A stretch of DNA of 64,000 bases, from contig CAKTAG010000001.1 of NCBI GenBank assembly GCA_934527325.1, forward strand, positions 29,075 through 93,074. The letters run 5' to 3'. Source of the stretch: an uncultured Candidatus Soleaferrea sp. Its GTDB lineage: Bacteria > Bacillota > Clostridia > Oscillospirales > Ruminococcaceae. Positions 52,253 to 61,412 of this stretch are shown one piece after another. The position numbers were made by a program, and so were the translations under genes. The notes under the pieces were generated by a model. The model saw nothing but the letters and a program-made list of their open reading frames with translations, did no database searches and was not told where the DNA came from. Positions within the stretch are counted from its first letter, which is position 1. Every line of letters starts with the position of its first letter.

Positions 52253-52771
52253 ATGATAAAAGAACTTTTATATGTTTTTTTTATATCTATGTTACCAGTA
52301 GTAGAATTACGGGGGGCAATTCCTTATGGAATAGCTATGGGGTTACCTTTACATATAACTTACATTATAGCTGTTATTGGTAATTTAATACCGGTTCCAT
52401 TTTTAATAATGTTTGCAAAAAATGTTTTACAGTGGTTATCTACATCACCAAAAGCAGGAAAATTAGTTTTGAAATTAAATTTTAAAACTAAAAAAATTGA
52501 ATTTTCAATTCAAAAATTTTGTTTAAAAATAATTAACAAAGCTGATGAAAAAGCTGCTAAAATTGGCAAATATGAGCTTTGGGGGTTATTTGTTTTTGTT
52601 GCAATACCTATACCAGGAACAGGAGCATGGACAGGCTCGCTTATAGCAGCAACATTAAGGTTAAGGTTAATACCTTCTATTATAGCAATATTTTTTGGGG
52701 TATTATCTAGCGGGGTAATAATGAGTGTAATTTCTTGGGTTTGGAAATGGATTGTAAATATTTTTATTTAG
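52253..52771 (+). CDS. COG2426 small multidrug-export-like membrane protein
   Basis: The 172-residue protein has four to five hydrophobic segments and the family hallmark PVVELRGAIPYGIAMGLP near the start. A second motif, FVAIPIPGTGAWTGSLIA, lies near residue 120. The family is annotated as putative small multidrug export proteins, but transport has not been shown broadly. It stands alone between divergent or convergent genes and is read away from the exopolysaccharide genes. Confidence 0.85.
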   Translation: MIKELLYVFFISMLPVVELRGAIPYGIAMGLPLHITYIIAVIGNLIPVPFLIMFAKNVLQWLSTSPKAGKLVLKLNFKTKKIEFSIQKFCLKIINKADEKAAKIGKYELWGLFVFVAIPIPGTGAWTGSLIAATLRLRLIPSIIAIFFGVLSSGVIMSVISWVWKWIVNIFI

Positions 52772-52831
52772 CTATATAAATATACCATAATATAAAATAA
52801 AAATCAATCAATAGAAATTAAAAAGAAAATA

Positions 52832-52892
52832 AAAAAATAAATTGCTACCTTAAAAAAATTTAATAAGGTGCAATTTATTTTTTTATTTTATA
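52832..52892. terminator. Bidirectional terminator
   Basis: AAATAAATTGCTACCTTA pairs with TAAGGTGCAATTTATTT (one bulge), with A- and T-runs outside. It serves the COG2426 gene and the converging carboxypeptidase gene, whose last codons it overlaps. Confidence 0.75.
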
Positions 52893-54054
52893 TATTGGTT
52901 ATATTAAGTATTAGTCTTTTAAATGCGTTAATAAAATTAATTTTATTAACATTTTTAGATGCGATTATAGGATATTCCAGCATTTTGTTTTTATTAACTG
53001 TAACTGTAACAGTACCTATTATTTGGTTTTCTAATATTGGAGCGCATATTTTTTTTGGCAATTTTATTTCTTGAACAATATTATTAATTTTAGTTTTTTC
53101 TACTAAAATTTTATTAGGTTTATTAGCTTTTAACCCAACATACTCTTCTTCGCCTTTTTCTACTTTTAAGTTGTGTAATTTACTTTGAATATCTTCTGGT
53201 TCTACATATACATAATTATCAAAGCCATAATTTAATAACATTTTAGACATATGAAATCTATCTTCTGTATTTTGAGCTCCCATAACAACACTTATTAAAG
53301 ATAACTCATCTCTTGTAGCTGAAGCAGCTAAACAGCAGCCAGCATTGTCGCTTGTTCCTGTTTTTAAACCATTTGTTCCTGGGTAAAACCTTATTAACTT
53401 ATTAGTATTAACAAGTTTTGTTTTGCCATTTCTTAATTCTGTCATCCAGATTTTTGTATATTCAAATATTTTTTCATGTTTTAGTAATTCACAAGCCATT
53501 ATAGCTACTTCTTTTGCAGTTGTAAATTGGTTGTCAGCATCTAGCCCTGTGCAATTTTTAAATTGTGTAGATTTCAACTTCATGAGTTTTGCTCGTTCGT
53601 TCATCATGTTTACAAAATTTTGTTCGCTTCCAGCTATTTTTTCTGCAAAAACAACGGTGGCGTCATTAGCTGATGAAATAATAACAGCTTTTAGCAAATC
53701 TTTAACAGACATTTCTTCTCCCTTATCTAGCCAAATTTGGGAGCCGTTAATAGAATTAGCATATTCTGAACAAGTTAATAATTCATCTTCTAATAAATTA
53801 CCTTTTTCTATATTTTCGAATATAAGTATTAAAGACATTATTTTAGTAAGTGAGGCAGGAGCTAGTTTTTTATCGCAGTTATATTCATATAAAATATTTC
53901 CTGTTTTGCTATCCATTAATATAGCCGATTGAGATAATATTTCTATTGGTTCTTGAGCAAATGTTTTGGTAGATAAAAATTGAATAAAACATATATTGGC
54001 AATAATAAAGTATGTGATATATTTATTAAATTTTTTATTCATAATATTTTTCAC
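52888..54054 (-). CDS. D-alanyl-D-alanine carboxypeptidase (DacF/PBP5-type)
   Basis: The 388-residue exported protein trims the terminal D-Ala from peptidoglycan stems. A signal peptide is at about 12-33. The three penicillin-binding motifs are intact: SxxK as ASLTK (S68-K71), SAN (about 128-130) and KTGT (about 231-234). A C-terminal all-beta PBP5-like domain (about 280-375) follows, with a hydrophobic end (FINAFKRLILNI) that could anchor it to the membrane. Confidence 0.93.
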   Translation of the reverse strand: MKNIMNKKFNKYITYFIIANICFIQFLSTKTFAQEPIEILSQSAILMDSKTGNILYEYNCDKKLAPASLTKIMSLILIFENIEKGNLLEDELLTCSEYANSINGSQIWLDKGEEMSVKDLLKAVIISSANDATVVFAEKIAGSEQNFVNMMNERAKLMKLKSTQFKNCTGLDADNQFTTAKEVAIMACELLKHEKIFEYTKIWMTELRNGKTKLVNTNKLIRFYPGTNGLKTGTSDNAGCCLAASATRDELSLISVVMGAQNTEDRFHMSKMLLNYGFDNYVYVEPEDIQSKLHNLKVEKGEEEYVGLKANKPNKILVEKTKINNIVQEIKLPKKICAPILENQIIGTVTVTVNKNKMLEYPIIASKNVNKINFINAFKRLILNITNI

Positions 54055-54354
54055 CTATATTTTTTATAAATTAAATTTTGTAAATAAATTGTTTATACAA
54101 TTATTAATATGTTTACAAGGGTATTAAAATACTTGTTTTTTATTTTTATATTTGTAATATTGAATGACTTTATTGAATATAAATTAAATATAGAGTTTAG
54201 AAAATAAAAAAAGTTTGAAATGATTTTTTGTTATGTTTTAACTTACTATGTAAAATTTTTAATCATTAACCCTTGATTTTTATTTTTAAAAATGATTTAT
54301 TTAATGTTACAATTTAAAGTTAATTAAAAAAATAAAAATTTTTTAAAAAAGGTA
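54055..54354. other. AT-rich intergenic stretch
   Basis: About 300 bases of very AT-rich DNA between the carboxypeptidase start and the tRNA promoter. No gene, hairpin or repeat that I can support is present. Confidence 0.6.
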
Positions 54355-54383
54355 TTGACATTGTAACTGAACTAGTATATAAT
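54355..54383 (+). promoter_or_regulatory. Promoter of the five-tRNA operon
   Basis: Perfect TTGACA (54355-54360), 17-base spacer, perfect TATAAT (54378-54383). After it, GGTGAATAATTAAT is directly repeated (54402 and 54418). Confidence 0.85.
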
Positions 54384-54451
54384 AAAATACGTCGCTAGGC
54401 GGTGAATAATTAATTTGGTGAATAATTAATTCATTGGTTATGGTGATGTGT

Positions 54452-54527
54452 GGGAGCATAGCTCAGCTGGGAGAGCACCTGCCTTACAAGCAGGGGGTCA
54501 CAGGTTCGAGCCCTGTTGTTCCCACCA
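54452..54527 (+). tRNA. tRNA-Val(TAC)
   Basis: Acceptor GGGAGCA/TGTTCCC; anticodon loop CTTACAA gives TAC. CCA is encoded; 76 bases. Confidence 0.96.
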
Positions 54528-54534
54528 CGATGTT

Positions 54535-54611
54535 GGCCCGGTAGTTCAGTTGGTTAGAACGCTAGCCTGTCACGCTAGAGGTCGAGGGTTCGACTCCCTT
54601 CCGGGTCGCCA
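54535..54611 (+). tRNA. tRNA-Asp(GTC)
   Basis: Acceptor GGCCCGG/CCGGGTC; anticodon loop CTGTCAC gives GTC. CCA is encoded; 77 bases. Confidence 0.96.
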
Positions 54612-54621
54612 TTTACATTTT

Positions 54622-54697
<76 letters not shown>

Positions 54698-54733
54698 GTT
54701 TTGATATTGATTAAATTGGTTTTGTATTTTATT

Positions 54734-54809
54734 GCGGGTTTAGCTCATCTGGTAGAGCGCCACCTTGCCAAGGTGGAGGTAGCGAGTTCGAGCCTCGTAA
54801 CCCGCTCCA
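54734..54809 (+). tRNA. tRNA-Gly(GCC)
   Basis: Acceptor GCGGGTT/AACCCGC; anticodon loop TTGCCAA gives GCC. CCA is encoded; 76 bases. Confidence 0.96.
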
Positions 54810-54882
54810 TTTTGTTTTAGATGATGTGAAAAATTAATCTTAAATATTATTTTTATTTAGATTATTTTTTGCTTTTTTATTT

Positions 54883-54956
<74 letters not shown>

Positions 54957-55008
54957 GTTTATTGATTATTCATTTTTTAACATCTTTCAAATTATACATT
55001 TATAGTTG

Positions 55009-55055
55009 TCATCTATAAGATGGATTTGTAAATCCTAATTATAGATGATTTTTTT
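55009..55055 (+). terminator. Terminator of the tRNA operon
   Basis: Ten-bp stem TCATCTATAA/TTATAGATGA enclosing a smaller GGATTT/AAATCC hairpin, followed by seven T. Confidence 0.9.
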
Positions 55056-55139
55056 CTAAATATTTATATTAAATTAAATATTATTATACCATCTAACAAA
55101 GCTAGGTGGTTTTTAAATATTAAAAGAAGGTTGAGTGTA

Positions 55140-56312
55140 TTGTTTTATCAAGGCCTTAAATTAAAGCGAACATGGATAGAAATAAATTTAGATAATTTAA
55201 AATTTAATTTTTTTAAAATAAAAAATGTAGTAGAGCCAAAATGTAAGGTAATGGGAATAGTTAAAGCCGATGCTTATGGTCATGGTGATAAAATTATTTC
55301 TGAACATCTTATAGATTATGGAGTTGATTGGCTAGGTGTATCCAATATTGAAGAAGCGCTATCTTTAAGAAGAGGTGGTGTGAAAATTCCAATATTGGTT
55401 TTAGGTTATACTCCGCCAAATTTGGCTAATGTATTGTTTCAGTATAACATAACACAAACAATTTTTAGTTTTGAATATGCAAATCAAATATCTCAACAAG
55501 CTTTAAAGCAGGGTGTTACTGTTCAAACTCATTTAAAAATAGATACTGGTATGAATAGAATTGGGTTTAAAACAGATGAGGAAAATTTTGATTTTAAAGA
55601 ATTATTAAAATTATACCAACTTCCATCTTTAATTTTTTCTGGAATATTTACTCATTTTGCTGTGGCTGATGGTGAAACACTAGAAGATGAAAAATATACT
55701 ATTTGCCAATATGATTTATTTGTAAAAACTTGCAACTATTTAACTAAATATGGAATTGATGTGGGCCTACGGCATTGTTGTAATTCTGCAGCTACAATAA
55801 AATACCCTTATATGCATCTTGATATGGTTAGACCTGGTATTGTGTTGTATGGACCGTATATTCCAGTTGATATGAGTTTGAAACCAGTTATGGTGTTAAA
55901 AACAAAAATAAGTATGGTAAAAAATTTAAATAAAGATGAAACAATTAGTTATGGAAGAAGGTTTAAAGCTAATAGCCCAATAAAAGTTGCTACTATATGC
56001 ATAGGTTATGCAGATGGGTATAACCGTTTATTATCTAATGTTGGTTCGGTTGAAGTAAAAAATAAAACAGCAAAAATATTAGGAACTATATGTATGGATC
56101 AATCTATGATAGATGTTACAAATATTCCTGATGTATGTGCTGGTAACGAAGTAACTGTTTGGGGCGATGAATGTTGTAACCTAAATAATATAGCTAAACT
56201 TATTGGAACTATTCCGTATGAATTGTTATGTAATGTGAGCAAGCGTGTACCAAGGTTATATTTAAAAAATAATAAAGAATATGCTTTTGTAGATTATATA
56301 GCATCGATTTAA
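55140..56312 (+). CDS. alr: Alanine racemase
   Basis: The 390-residue PLP enzyme makes D-Ala for peptidoglycan. The PLP lysine is in VKADAYGHG (about K39), and the opposite catalytic Tyr is in ISYGRRF of the C-terminal domain. The segments HLKIDTGMNRIGF and RPGIVLYG are typical. The frame opens at TTG 55131, which abuts the AGAAGG ribosome site; TTG 55140 has 9-base spacing and is preferred. Confidence 0.95.
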   Translation: MFYQGLKLKRTWIEINLDNLKFNFFKIKNVVEPKCKVMGIVKADAYGHGDKIISEHLIDYGVDWLGVSNIEEALSLRRGGVKIPILVLGYTPPNLANVLFQYNITQTIFSFEYANQISQQALKQGVTVQTHLKIDTGMNRIGFKTDEENFDFKELLKLYQLPSLIFSGIFTHFAVADGETLEDEKYTICQYDLFVKTCNYLTKYGIDVGLRHCCNSAATIKYPYMHLDMVRPGIVLYGPYIPVDMSLKPVMVLKTKISMVKNLNKDETISYGRRFKANSPIKVATICIGYADGYNRLLSNVGSVEVKNKTAKILGTICMDQSMIDVTNIPDVCAGNEVTVWGDECCNLNNIAKLIGTIPYELLCNVSKRVPRLYLKNNKEYAFVDYIASI

Positions 56313-56370
56313 ATTTTAATTTTTTACCAACAGCTTACTTTAAATAAAAACAAGGAGCAAAACAAAAAAT

Positions 56371-57456
56371 ATGAAAGTTAATTTAGGTATGTGGAATAAT
56401 ATTTTTTCTGTTCCAACAGATATAGTAGATGAACACCTTGCTACATGTGAAGGTATTCAGCTTAAAGTTTTGCTTTATTTGTTAAGGTACCCAGGTAAAA
56501 ATATTGATGTGGAAGAAATTTCTAACAAATTATCTGTTAGCCGCGCTGCTGTTTATAAGGCAGTAGATTATTGGGTAAGCAATGGAATAGTTTTGGGCGA
56601 TGTTGATAACTCACAAATAAGTTATAGTATGCCTTGTTCTAATTTTGAATTGCAAACAATCAATAAAAATAATTTATATTCTGTAGAACAGGCAAGTAAT
56701 AATATTACTACTTATAAATCACCAGTTATTGAAAAGTTACAAGATTTAGAAAACGCTGCTAGGAATAAAAAAACTTTTAAACCTATAACAATTGCTCCAA
56801 GGCTTACTATTAAAGAAGCTTTAGAAAGAATTAGCAACGATGAAAATTTAAAATTTCTTATAAAAGAAACCCCTAAAATATTAAAACGAAATATAACTTC
56901 TATAGATACTATTATTATAGTATCATTTATTGATTGGACAGGTATATCTGTAGATTTAGTGTTAATGCTGATGAATTATTGTGCATTAATAAATAAACGC
57001 TCTGCCAAAAGTATTGAAAAAGAAGCCTATAATTGGGTTAACTATGGAATAGATACTCATGAAAAAGCGGAAAATTTTATTAGGGAAAACTTGGAGCTTA
57101 TAAAAGTACAACAAGATGTAATGTACGCTACCCATAAAAAGTTTTTAACCGAGCGAGAAAAGGCTTTTGTGAAAAAATGGGTTTTAGATTTTGGATTTGA
57201 TATAAAAATGATAAAATTAGCATATGAAAGAGCTCTTACTAGAAAAGGTGAAAAAGATTTTTCATATATAAATGGCATATTAACTTCTTGGTTTAAAAAA
57301 GGTATAACTAAACCAGAAGAAGTCGATGATGAAAATAACATTAAATCTGTTAAAGAAAATACAATTTTGCCTAAAAATAAAAGTGTTGGTATTTTTCAAT
57401 TTAAAAGTTCCGATTCGTTTTCGGTAGATGATTTAAAAGCAAAAGTAGAAAATTAA
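56371..57456 (+). CDS. DnaD-like primosome/replication-initiation protein
   Basis: The 361-residue product has an N-terminal winged-helix region (about 20-95, with ISNKLSVSRAAVYKAVDYW). Two DnaD/DnaB_2-type helical modules follow: INYCALINKRSAKSIEKEAYNWVNYGI (about 205-235), and FDIKMIKLAYERALTRKGEKDFSYINGILTSWFKKGI (about 270-310). The last matches the YxxxI motif region of DnaD-type proteins. It lies 55 bases before a DnaI-like helicase loader, so the two probably load the replicative helicase together. Confidence 0.85.
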   Translation: MKVNLGMWNNIFSVPTDIVDEHLATCEGIQLKVLLYLLRYPGKNIDVEEISNKLSVSRAAVYKAVDYWVSNGIVLGDVDNSQISYSMPCSNFELQTINKNNLYSVEQASNNITTYKSPVIEKLQDLENAARNKKTFKPITIAPRLTIKEALERISNDENLKFLIKETPKILKRNITSIDTIIIVSFIDWTGISVDLVLMLMNYCALINKRSAKSIEKEAYNWVNYGIDTHEKAENFIRENLELIKVQQDVMYATHKKFLTEREKAFVKKWVLDFGFDIKMIKLAYERALTRKGEKDFSYINGILTSWFKKGITKPEEVDDENNIKSVKENTILPKNKSVGIFQFKSSDSFSVDDLKAKVEN

Positions 57457-57511
57457 AAAATAATTAAGTAATAAGTAAATGGTATATTATGTGAAGTGAT
57501 GTGATTGTTAA

Positions 57512-58492
57512 ATGAGCTATAACCATCAAATGTATGAAAAAGCAGAAAAAATTATTGCTAAAAGAAGAAAAAGTTCTTTAACTAAATATGAACAAAAAAA
57601 AGAAGAAATATATAAAAAAATACCTCAGGTTTTAAAAATAGATAACACAATATCTAAAACATCTGTAGAGGTTGCTAAAGAAGTTCTTACTGCTAGCAAT
57701 AAAAATTTGAAAGAAATATTACAGGGGTTAATGCTTAAAAACACAACGTTGCAAGAAGAAAAAAAACTTTTATTAAAAAAATATGGGTACCCAGAAGATT
57801 ATTTAGAAATAAACTTTTATTGTGAAAAATGCCAAGATACTGGTTACACAAATAATGGAATTTGTGAATGTATGAAAAAATTGTTACGTGAACAAGCATA
57901 CAACAAGCTTAACATGTGTGTTAATATTAGTAATTTTAAGTTTGCGAATTTTAATGTAGATTATTACCCGAATGATTATATTGTTTCGGAAAAAACTCAA
58001 AAAACACCAAGGCAAATAGCAAGTGAAAATTTAAAATATTGTGAAAATTATGCATATAATTTTTCTAATTGCTCTAATAGTATTTTAATGCAAGGTGGAA
58101 CAGGTCTTGGAAAAACTCACCTTTCTTTGGCTATTGCTGGGAGCTGTGTGAATAATGAAGTTGGTGTGGTTTATGCTAGTGCTCAGCAGCTTTTACATAA
58201 ATTAGAAAATGATAAATTCGGAAAAACTCAAGAAGGGTTTCTAGATTCTGTTTTAGAATGTGATTTGCTTATTATTGATGATTTAGGTACAGAATTTTAT
58301 ACTCAATTTACAATATCTGCCTTTTATGATATTATTAATACAAGATTGCTTGAAAATAGAGCAACAATAATTAATACAAATTTATCTGTTGAAGAGATTT
58401 TGGCGAAATATTCACCAAGGGTTGCTTCTAGAATAATTGGTGAATACCATGTTTTAAGGTTTTACGGAAAAGATTATAGGTTAACAGTATGA
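57512..58492 (+). CDS. DnaC/DnaI-like helicase loader ATPase
   Basis: The 326-residue product has an N-terminal coiled region and a cysteine cluster (CEKCQDTGYTNNGICEC, about 105-125), which probably binds zinc as in DnaI. The AAA+ domain follows, with Walker A GGTGLGKTHLS, Walker B LLIIDDLGTE and sensor-like NTNLS, then SRIIG. It loads DnaB-type helicase onto DNA. The stop overlaps the next start (ATGA), so the AlkD-like gene is probably coupled. Confidence 0.9.
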   Translation: MSYNHQMYEKAEKIIAKRRKSSLTKYEQKKEEIYKKIPQVLKIDNTISKTSVEVAKEVLTASNKNLKEILQGLMLKNTTLQEEKKLLLKKYGYPEDYLEINFYCEKCQDTGYTNNGICECMKKLLREQAYNKLNMCVNISNFKFANFNVDYYPNDYIVSEKTQKTPRQIASENLKYCENYAYNFSNCSNSILMQGGTGLGKTHLSLAIAGSCVNNEVGVVYASAQQLLHKLENDKFGKTQEGFLDSVLECDLLIIDDLGTEFYTQFTISAFYDIINTRLLENRATIINTNLSVEEILAKYSPRVASRIIGEYHVLRFYGKDYRLTV

Positions 58493-59256
58493 ATAATATT
58501 GTAAGAAAAGAACTTTTTGAATTAGAGGATAAAAATTACAAAATATTTGCAACAAAACTTTTACCTAATGTAGATAATTTAATAGGGGTTCGGTTGCCAT
58601 ATTTAAGAAATATAGCAAAACGAATTGCTTTACAAGATTGGCAACAATACCTTGAGTACGCAGAAAGTAATTATTTTGAAGAAGTTATGTTACAGGGAAT
58701 GGTAATAGGGTATGTAAAAACAGATATATGTGAACTATTGAAATATGTAAAAAAATTCATACCTAAAATAAATAATTGGTCTGTATGTGATTCATTTTGT
58801 TTTGGCTTAAAAATAACTGAAAAAAATTTAAATATTGTTTTTAATTTTTTAAAACCATATTTTTACTCTAGGCATGAGTTTGAAGTTAGATTTAGTGTTG
58901 TTATGTTGTTAAAATGGTTTAATAAACAAGAATATATTGAAAGTAATTTGAAAATTTTAAAAGCAATAACAAATAATGGGTATTATGCTAAAATGGCTGT
59001 TGCTTGGGCTATTTCTGTTTTTTATATAACTTTTTCTGATATTATTTTATTATATTTAAAAAATAATAATATTAATGATTTTATATATAATGAATCAATA
59101 AAAAAAATTAAGGAGTCTACTAGGGTTTCTAATGAATTAAAAGATAAAATATACCAATTGAAAAAACAAAATAATATAGACGGAAATACTGCAAAACCAA
59201 TGTGTGGCAATTGTTTGCGAACTAAAAGAGATGACGAAAGAAAAAATATGGTATGA
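58489..59256 (+). CDS. AlkD-like DNA alkylation repair protein with altered C-terminus
   Basis: The 255-residue product is made of HEAT-like helices and matches the DNA alkylation repair/AlkD family: YFEEVMLQGMVIGYVK, INNWSVCDSFCFGLK, and the WAISVFYITF segment. Such proteins bind and in some cases remove alkylated bases. The last 18 or so residues (CGNCLRTKRDDERKNMV) are encoded inside the duplicated cassette block (59201 on). They probably replaced or extended the original C-terminus. A related reading frame without the four-base insertion is present in the other copy at 43381. Confidence 0.85.
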   Translation: MNNIVRKELFELEDKNYKIFATKLLPNVDNLIGVRLPYLRNIAKRIALQDWQQYLEYAESNYFEEVMLQGMVIGYVKTDICELLKYVKKFIPKINNWSVCDSFCFGLKITEKNLNIVFNFLKPYFYSRHEFEVRFSVVMLLKWFNKQEYIESNLKILKAITNNGYYAKMAVAWAISVFYITFSDIILLYLKNNNINDFIYNESIKKIKESTRVSNELKDKIYQLKKQNNIDGNTAKPMCGNCLRTKRDDERKNMV

Positions 59257-59378
59257 TGCAGAAAAAAGTATTTATAAAAATATTGGTAGAACATGGTGGT
59301 AAATAACACAAAACTGGTTATTTGCCATTTATTTTATTATATGTTAAAAAAAAATAATACATTTTACACAAAAATATA

Positions 59379-59407
59379 TTGAAAACCCCTTAACTATATG
59401 CTATAAT
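59379..59407 (+). promoter_or_regulatory. Promoter of BspA-like gene 2
   Basis: TTGAAA (59379-59384), 17-base spacer, TATAAT (59402-59407), aligned with the promoter of copy 1. Confidence 0.8.
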
Positions 59408-59504
59408 ATTGTTAATATAAATTACTTTAAGGCTAGCAGAGTAGTTGATGTAAAGCGCATATAGTGCAAGAAAAACTTTGATTTTATTGTTAAGGGGTAA
59501 AAAA

Positions 59505-59582
59505 ATGAATAAGATAAAAAGAGTAAAAATAATTAACAAATTTGTAAAAATAACCCAATCGGGGGGGGGAAAAACAGAGTAA
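59505..59582 (+). other. Out-of-frame N-terminus of BspA-like gene 2 (phase-OFF start)
   Basis: The ATG behind TAAGGGG starts MNKIKRVKIINKFVKITQS and reads through a G9 run (59561-59569) to TAA at 59580. Eight or eleven G would join it to GEKQSKLSNSFFKLLFLVIF and the downstream gene. Copy 1 has the same arrangement. Confidence 0.75.
59561..59569 (+). repeat. G9 homopolymer, copy 2
   Basis: Nine consecutive G at the position equivalent to 43746-43754. Confidence 0.9.
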
Positions 59583-59613
59583 ATTAAGTAACAGTTTTTT
59601 TAAACTGTTATTT

Positions 59614-60624
59614 TTGGTTATTTTTTTAAATTTGCTTAGCTTTGCTAGCTTTGGTGCAACTTGTAAATTTGACAGTTCAACTGGTACCTTAACAGCTTCT
59701 GGTAAGGGAGAATTAAGTGTAGATGATGTAAATAGTGTTATTGTGCGAGATAAGTATGGTAAAAACACTACGGTAACAACAGTAGAAATAAAAAATGATA
59801 TAACAAGTATAGGTAATATAGCATTTAACAATTGTGAAGGATTAACAACGGTAATATTTGAAGAAAATTCTAATTTAAAAACTATAAATGTTGGTGCATT
59901 TAATAGTTGTACAAATTTAAATAATATAATAATACCAGAAGGTGTAGAAAGTATAGGTAGTGGTGCATTTGATAATTGTACGTCATTAAGTAATATAATA
60001 ATACCAAATAGTGTAACAAGTATAGGTAGTAAGGCATTTTACAATTGTACAAAATTAAATAATATAATAATACCAGAAGGTGTAACAAGTATAGGTAGTA
60101 AGGCATTTTACAATTGTACAGAATTAAAGGATGTGTATTACTTAGGAACTAAAGTTAAGTGGGATGAGATAAGAAATAAAAGAAACAACAGTGACTTGGA
60201 TAATGTAACAGTACATTATAGTAAAATGTTAACTGTAAATAAAGTTTGGGATGATAACAAAAATAGCAGTTTAAGAAGTAAGCCTCAATTGGTGTTGTAT
60301 AGAGTATACAAAAATTGTTACAAAAATGGTGAAGATTACTACCACGGAAGTAATAATAAGATTAAATACGACAGTAGTAACGATTATGTTGTTGATAATT
60401 ATAATGAAACTTATACAGTATACAAAAAAATGGTTGCAGGTAAAACAGGTAAAAATGATGAGTATAAGCAAGGTGATTTTAGTGGTTGTTCAGGTGATGA
60501 ATGGCAGTGTAAAATTTTAATCTATGACAATGAAGAGGGTGATATATGTGCAGTAAGTGAAGACCCGATGGAAGGTTACACATCTACTGCACCTACACCC
60601 CAATTAACAACTGCACCTAATTAA
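59614..60624 (+). CDS. BspA-like leucine-rich repeat surface protein with Cna-B domain, copy 2
   Basis: The readable frame gives 336 residues from a TTG inside the hydrophobic signal region (VIFLNLLSFASFGA). Four BspA repeats follow (IIPEGVTSIGSKAFYNCTKL pattern, nearly identical to one another). A Cna-B-like domain runs from LTVNKVWDDNKNSSLRSKP to CAVSEDPMEGYTSTAPTP. The repeat number and middle part differ from copy 1, whereas the two ends are nearly the same. There is no cell-wall sorting motif. The natural start is probably ATG 59505, out of frame by the G-run. Confidence 0.8.
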   Translation: MVIFLNLLSFASFGATCKFDSSTGTLTASGKGELSVDDVNSVIVRDKYGKNTTVTTVEIKNDITSIGNIAFNNCEGLTTVIFEENSNLKTINVGAFNSCTNLNNIIIPEGVESIGSGAFDNCTSLSNIIIPNSVTSIGSKAFYNCTKLNNIIIPEGVTSIGSKAFYNCTELKDVYYLGTKVKWDEIRNKRNNSDLDNVTVHYSKMLTVNKVWDDNKNSSLRSKPQLVLYRVYKNCYKNGEDYYHGSNNKIKYDSSNDYVVDNYNETYTVYKKMVAGKTGKNDEYKQGDFSGCSGDEWQCKILIYDNEEGDICAVSEDPMEGYTSTAPTPQLTTAPN

Positions 60625-61403
60625 CATTGGCAAACATAGTTTATAGTTAAATTTAAGTCACTCTTTAATGTGGTATGCTCTACCTTAAGTAGATAGGGTC
60701 AAATATCATAATGGGTGGCTTTTATTTATAAAGTATATTATTTAATGTTGAATTTTAGAAAAATAAAAAATACATTTTTTCTCACTACGTAAAGTTGTTG
60801 CTTTTTGGTAATTATTGCTATTGTAACTAATAAAAAAGTTGTATTTACTTTTTTTATTAAAGGTTGTATAATAAATATTGAAGTTAAAATTAGTTTTGTT
60901 TAAAAAGTTATTTTTTAAAGTATATATAGCATACTCTTATTTTAATTTATAATATAGGTGAAAAAATAGCCTTCAATGGGTTTGTAATATCTTTTATTTT
61001 AAAATCTTTAAAGGCTACATTAATTGTTTATTAATTTTGAATTAAATTTTATTTATCAAACGGGGGCTACAAAAGCAAAGTATGTTGGCAAAAATATCAG
61101 GGGGTTTTTAGGTAGAACTGTTTATGTTTTTGAAACTAGGCTTTATAAAGTATTGTACAAAAAAGCTTAAATCAGTGATGCAAATGTAGCACAGAATATC
61201 TAAAAAAACTATACCTACTGAATTTAGATAGATGTAAAAAAATTTGTATGGTACAAGCTGTGGTCATAGAAAATGGTATTCTCTGGCTTTAGCTATGAAA
61301 AGTGCAGATAATTAAGAGTATATAGTTTGTAAAGTAATTTTGGTTTAATTGGTAAATATATTTAATTTCAATTATAAAGAATTTAATTGAGTTTTGTAAG
61401 GAT
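60625..61403 (+). other. Intergenic stretch with decayed coding remnants
   Basis: About 780 bases without an intact gene. It holds the shared downstream segment of the cassette (60784-60824). A TTG frame at about 61026-61168 ends NIRGFLGRTVYVFETRLYK...A and looks coding but lacks a ribosome site. A further fragment at about 61250-61314 reads GTSCGHRKWYSLALAMKS before a stop. These may be remains of a lost gene or element. I do not recognise the family. Confidence 0.35.
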
Positions 61404-61412
61404 GTGATTAAA

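Larger units (their letters stand above)
59201..59660 (+). repeat. Duplicated upstream block of the surface-gene cassette, copy 2
   Basis: Matches 43379-43835. It begins within the 3' end of the AlkD-like gene and runs through promoter, ribosome site, start codon, G-run and signal-peptide region of BspA-like gene 2. Confidence 0.85.

Noticed and set aside
52868..53932. Plus-strand frames within the carboxypeptidase gene (52868-53074 and 53423-53932)
   Set aside because: Antisense shadows of the intact D,D-carboxypeptidase gene.
59900..60106. Repetitive minus-strand frame
   Set aside because: It is the complement of the BspA repeats; its own repeats (YLYLLHLLVLLYYL) are a by-product.
59880..60130. 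Short regular repeats as a CRISPR array
   Set aside because: The repeats are in-frame coding BspA units without spacers.
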